From Roseospira visakhapatnamensis (GTDB lineage: Bacteria; Pseudomonadota; Alphaproteobacteria; Rhodospirillales; Rhodospirillaceae), in contig NZ_JACIGK010000034.1 in assembly GCF_014197915.1 (NCBI RefSeq), positions 1-32,867 on the forward strand: DNA of 32,867 nucleotides, read 5' to 3'. The notes beneath the pieces are model-generated. The model was not told the DNA's origin, ran no database searches, and was given only the letters and a program-made list of their open reading frames with translations. Every line of letters begins with the position of its first letter. The first letter of the stretch is position 1. Positions 30,423 to 32,867 of this stretch are shown here, piece after piece. Position numbers and translations under genes: made by a program.

Positions 30423-30810
30423 CGACGGAGCGTTCCTGTGCGGACCGTGGAGTCCCGTGATCCACGGTACGTTGGGCGGTTGGGCGGGATCGGACCCGGC
30501 CCGCCGGGCAGGCGGGCGAAACGGCGCGCCAGTATGAGACCGTTTATTGAGACGGGACAGTAGCCAAACGAAACAAGTAGAACAACCTTATATATATTTC
30601 ACCTGAACGAAAAGTGAAACGCGTGTGGGACGGCGCCACCCTCGCCCGCGCGCCACTCGGAAGACGCGACGCGACCGGCGGATCTCCCAGGCAAGTCTCC
30701 GCCACGGGGAGTCCAAGGCTTGCGGCACGCGCGTCAGTCGCGATCGGCGCCCCGTCGCCTCGTCCATCTCCCCTGGCGTTGGACGGCGTCCGTCCTTACA
30801 CTCCGCCGTC
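30423..30810. other. 388-bp divergent intergenic region
   Basis: It lies between the chemoreceptor and the fzlA-like gene, which are divergently transcribed, so it should hold both promoters. The middle (30560-30620) is AT-rich with TTATATATATTT, unlike the rest. An inverted repeat at 30444-30468 is listed separately. No gene is recognised. Confidence 0.5.
30444..30468. promoter_or_regulatory. Inverted repeat upstream of the chemoreceptor
   Basis: ACCGTGGA (30444-30451) and TCCACGGT (30461-30468), perfect 8-bp arms with a 9-base spacer, 22 bases before the chemoreceptor start. It may be an operator or a leader hairpin. Confidence 0.35.
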
Positions 30811-31479
30811 ATGCGAACGCTCTATCATCACTGGCTGCATCCCGGCGCCAGGCTGGCCCGTCTGGTTCTGGGCGAAAAGGGACTGGAGACCAAGGACCAG
30901 GTCCAACCTCCCTGGATTCGCGACGAAGCCTTCCTGGCCCTCAATCCGGCCGGCGAGGTGCCGGTCCTGGTGGACACCAACGGATCCACCGTGGCCGGAA
31001 CCCTGGCGGTGGCCGAGTACCTGGACGAGGTGTATCCGGATCCGCCGCTGCTGGGCACCGATCCGGTGACCCGGGCCGAGGTGCGGCGTCTGGTGGCCTG
31101 GTTCGACGACAAGTTCCGCCGCGAGGTCACCGACACGCTGGCCGGCGAGAAGCTGGTCACGCGCATCACCGGCAACGGCGCGCCCGACTCCCGCGCCATC
31201 CGGGCCGGTCGCGCGAACATCCATATCCACCTTCGCTACATTGCCTGGCTGACGGAGCAAACCCGCTGGCTGGTGGGGCCTCGCCCCACCCTGGCCGACC
31301 TGATGGCCGGCGCCCATCTGTCGCTGGTGGATTACGCCGGCGATGTGCCGTGGGACGACCATCCCACGGCCAAGGAGTGGTACACGCTGCTCAAGTGCCG
31401 TCCGTGCTTCCGGAGCCTGCTGGCCGATGCCGAGCCCGGGTTGCGGCCGGCCCGGCATTACGCCGATCTGGATTTCTGA
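30811..31479 (+). CDS. fzlA: Glutathione S-transferase-fold protein, FzlA-like
   Basis: 222 aa. The N-terminal thioredoxin-like half starts MRTLYHHWLHPGARLARLVLGEKGLE, has LNPAGEVPVLVD, and then VAGTLAVAEYLDEVYPDPPLLG. The helical C-terminal half has LRYIAWLTEQTRWLVGPRPTLADLMAGAHLSLVDY, HPTAKEWYTLLKCRP and a terminal HYADLDF. This overall pattern, including the tail, resembles the alphaproteobacterial FtsZ-binding protein FzlA, a GST fold without glutathione use that is essential for division in Caulobacter. A true GST cannot be excluded. ATG at 30811 gives the canonical N-terminus. Confidence 0.8.
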   Translation: MRTLYHHWLHPGARLARLVLGEKGLETKDQVQPPWIRDEAFLALNPAGEVPVLVDTNGSTVAGTLAVAEYLDEVYPDPPLLGTDPVTRAEVRRLVAWFDDKFRREVTDTLAGEKLVTRITGNGAPDSRAIRAGRANIHIHLRYIAWLTEQTRWLVGPRPTLADLMAGAHLSLVDYAGDVPWDDHPTAKEWYTLLKCRPCFRSLLADAEPGLRPARHYADLDF

Positions 31480-31502
31480 CGACGGCGGTATCCCGGCCCA
31501 GA

Positions 31503-31577
31503 CCCAAGGATCCCCGCCCCAAGGATCCCCGACCCAAGGATCTCCGACCCGGGGCACCCCGACGCCGGGATGCCCGG
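31503..31577. repeat. 15-bp tandem repeat between fzlA-like and DUF2189 genes
   Basis: Five units of 15 bp: 31503-31517, 31518-31532 and 31533-31547 nearly identical (CCCAAGGATCCCCGA type), then 31548-31562 and 31563-31577 degenerate. The period is a multiple of three, but the stretch lies outside the likely genes. It is probably a slippage-generated repeat. Confidence 0.85.
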
Positions 31578-31714
31578 GCCGACGCCGCGCCGGCAACGCG
31601 GTTGTCGCGGGACCGAAATGTCTTGTACTGTTTCTAAGTCAAAAGGAATCGATGCGGCGTCCGAGGGAGGTGCCGCCCGAGACCCGTGGGGCTCAGAGAG
31701 GGAGGAAACGCGCC

Positions 31715-32557
31715 ATGGTCGAGACTTCGGCCCATTCGCCGACGGATCCGTCCCCAGCGTCGGATCCACGTTTGGCCCCCGGTTCCGACCCGGCGCCGGG
31801 TCCGACCGTGCTCCGGGTCACCGTCGACGACTCAAGCCGCTGGGTTCACCAGGCCCTGGACGACTTCGAGCGGGCGCCCGTCAGCAGCTTGGTGTACGGC
31901 GCCGCGTTCGTCGTTCTCTCCTGGACGGTGGTGTCGTTCGTCCTGTTCAGCGGCATGGGCTCGGTGGTGCTGCCGCTGGCCAGCGGGTTCATGCTGGTGG
32001 GGTCCATGTTCGCCGTGCCGCTGCATGTGCTCAGCCGCGCCCATGAGAATGGCGAGCACATCGACCTGATCGAGGCTGTGCGGCGCAGCCGCGCCAGCAT
32101 CCCCGGCCTGGCCGTCGTGGGCGTGGCGGTCACCTTGATCATGATGACCTGGATGCTCCTGGCGCTTCTGATCTTCGCCGGGTTCTATGGGGAGTCGCCG
32201 CCCTCCCTGACCAACTTCACCATCGCCCTGCTGGGCAGCCCGCAGGCGGCCCTGTTTCTGACCACCGGCACGCTGGTGGGGGCGGTGATGGCGGCCGTCG
32301 CCTTTGCCGTCACCTTCCTGTCCATTCCCATTCTGGTGGACAGGCCGGACACGCTGCCCTACCACGCCATGGCGGTCAGCATGCGCGCGGTGGCGCGCCA
32401 GCCCGGCGTTCTGATCGGCTGGGGTGCCACGCTGGGCTTCATCACCCTTTCGGGCATGATTCCCGCCTTCCTGGGCCTCGCCGTCACCGTTCCCCTGGCC
32501 GGATACGCCTCGTGGCATGCCTATCGGGCCATGCTGCCGCGCGCTCGCCACGGCTAG
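31715..32557 (+). CDS. DUF2189 family inner-membrane protein (3' end altered by IS)
   Basis: 280 aa. A Pro/Ser-rich N-terminus of about 35 residues is followed by WVHQALDDFERAPVSSLVYGAAFVVLS, FMLVGSMFAVPLHVLSRAHENGEHIDLIEAVRRS, and several membrane helices, about six in all, including one with PYHAMAVSMRAVARQPGVLIGWG. This is the DUF2189 pattern; the function is unknown. ATG 31715 has GGAGG eight bases upstream, and the upstream frame through the tandem repeat is not credible. The stop TAG (32555-32557) is made of a TA in the gene plus the first G of the IS end, so the original C-terminus may have been longer. Confidence 0.85.
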   Translation: MVETSAHSPTDPSPASDPRLAPGSDPAPGPTVLRVTVDDSSRWVHQALDDFERAPVSSLVYGAAFVVLSWTVVSFVLFSGMGSVVLPLASGFMLVGSMFAVPLHVLSRAHENGEHIDLIEAVRRSRASIPGLAVVGVAVTLIMMTWMLLALLIFAGFYGESPPSLTNFTIALLGSPQAALFLTTGTLVGAVMAAVAFAVTFLSIPILVDRPDTLPYHAMAVSMRAVARQPGVLIGWGATLGFITLSGMIPAFLGLAVTVPLAGYASWHAYRAMLPRARHG

Positions 32558-32867
32558 GGCCTGTTGACAATCACCGACCTGCGATGATGGCTGCGACAAG
32601 GTACCAGTTTGCGGTGTAGCTGCTGTCGGTCTTGTCGTATCGTGTTGCGATGCCCCGGAACTCCTTGATCTTGGCGAAATAATTCTCGACGAGGTGGCGC
32701 CAGCGGTACATCGCGAAGTCGCAGGGACTCGGGTGTTTTCGGTCGGCCTTGGAGGGAATCACGGCCGAGGCACCCCGGTCGTCCAACTCGGCGCGGATCC
32801 AGTCGATATCGAACGCCTTGTCGGCGAGGAGCGCGTCAAAAGAGACGCCTTCTATCAACGGCTTGAC
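32557..32867 (-). mobile_element. IS5-family insertion sequence (partial, 3' end of transposase)
   Basis: It begins at 32557 with GGGCCTGTTGACAA, the kind of terminal inverted repeat seen in IS5-group elements, next to a TA that could be the target duplication. It holds the end of a transposase gene on the minus strand and runs off the right edge. Confidence 0.75.
32571..32867 (-). CDS. IS5-family transposase, C-terminal part
   Basis: The last 98 codons of a DDE transposase whose start lies right of the window. It shows DALLADKAFDIDWIRAELDDRG with the second catalytic Asp region, IPSKADRK.P, and YRWRHLVENYFAKIKEFRGIATRYDK with the YxxR(x3)E catalytic Glu signature of IS5 elements. The closest subgroup by pattern is IS427/IS1031. 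The stop at 32571 lies 14 bases inside the element end. Confidence 0.9.
   Translation of the reverse strand, partial: VKPLIEGVSFDALLADKAFDIDWIRAELDDRGASAVIPSKADRKHPSPCDFAMYRWRHLVENYFAKIKEFRGIATRYDKTDSSYTANWYLVAAIIAGR

Overview
The window is high-GC bacterial DNA from an alphaproteobacterium, most likely a phototrophic member of the Rhodospirillales. The clues are an FzlA-like cell-division glutathione-transferase homologue, an alphaproteobacterial-type rpsU, and a BciB-type divinyl-chlorophyllide reductase, which only makes sense in an organism that produces (bacterio)chlorophyll. No rRNA, tRNA or CRISPR array was seen.

Positions 1 to about 21118 are most of a Mu-like transposable prophage, lying in reverse so that its early (left) end is at the right. 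From right to left: the phage end, with repeated transposase-type binding sites (20998-21118); repressor c, reading outward; a promoter/operator region; then one long leftward gene chain. The chain runs ner, an antirepressor-like gene, small early genes, a ParB-like gene, transposase A, transposition ATPase B, a block of small genes (DnaA domain IV-like, DUF3164, DnaA domain I-like, DUF2786, GemA), the Mor-type activator, a lysis cassette (GH19 endolysin, lipoprotein, class 3 lipase), small structural or assembly genes, terminase small and large subunits, portal, MuF head protein, and the start of protease/scaffold gene I at the left edge. Most neighbours overlap by 1 to 8 bases, which suggests translational coupling. 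The left part of the phage (capsid, tail and the other end) lies outside the window.

The most interesting phage observations are these. (1) A 24-bp element built on the dyad CCTGAA-N4-TTCAGG occurs in the only two places where Mu has late promoters Plys and PI: just after the Mor-type gene and just before gene I. It looks like the operator of a rewired Mor/C circuit. (2) DnaA appears to be split, with domain I-like and domain IV-like proteins encoded separately and no AAA+ domain between them. (3) The MuF head protein carries a C-terminal domain resembling the phage Barnase/EndoU/colicin E5-D/RelE-like nucleases. (4) A class 3 lipase lies inside the lysis cassette. (5) A 29-bp perfect palindrome is embedded in the antirepressor-like gene. 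(6) A small rightward gene with a strong ribosome binding site lies inside the leftward early operon.

Positions 21119 to 32556 are host chromosome: def (peptide deformylase), whose 3' end abuts the prophage; rpsU, which apparently starts with CTG behind a structured leader; a flippase-like LPG-synthase transmembrane-domain protein; bciB; a membrane adenylate/guanylate cyclase; ccmA-ccmB (haem exporter for cytochrome c maturation); a chemoreceptor with a C-terminal PilZ-like domain; an fzlA-like gene; and a DUF2189 membrane protein. At 32557 an IS5-family insertion sequence begins and runs off the right edge. It appears to have inserted in the last codon of the DUF2189 gene.
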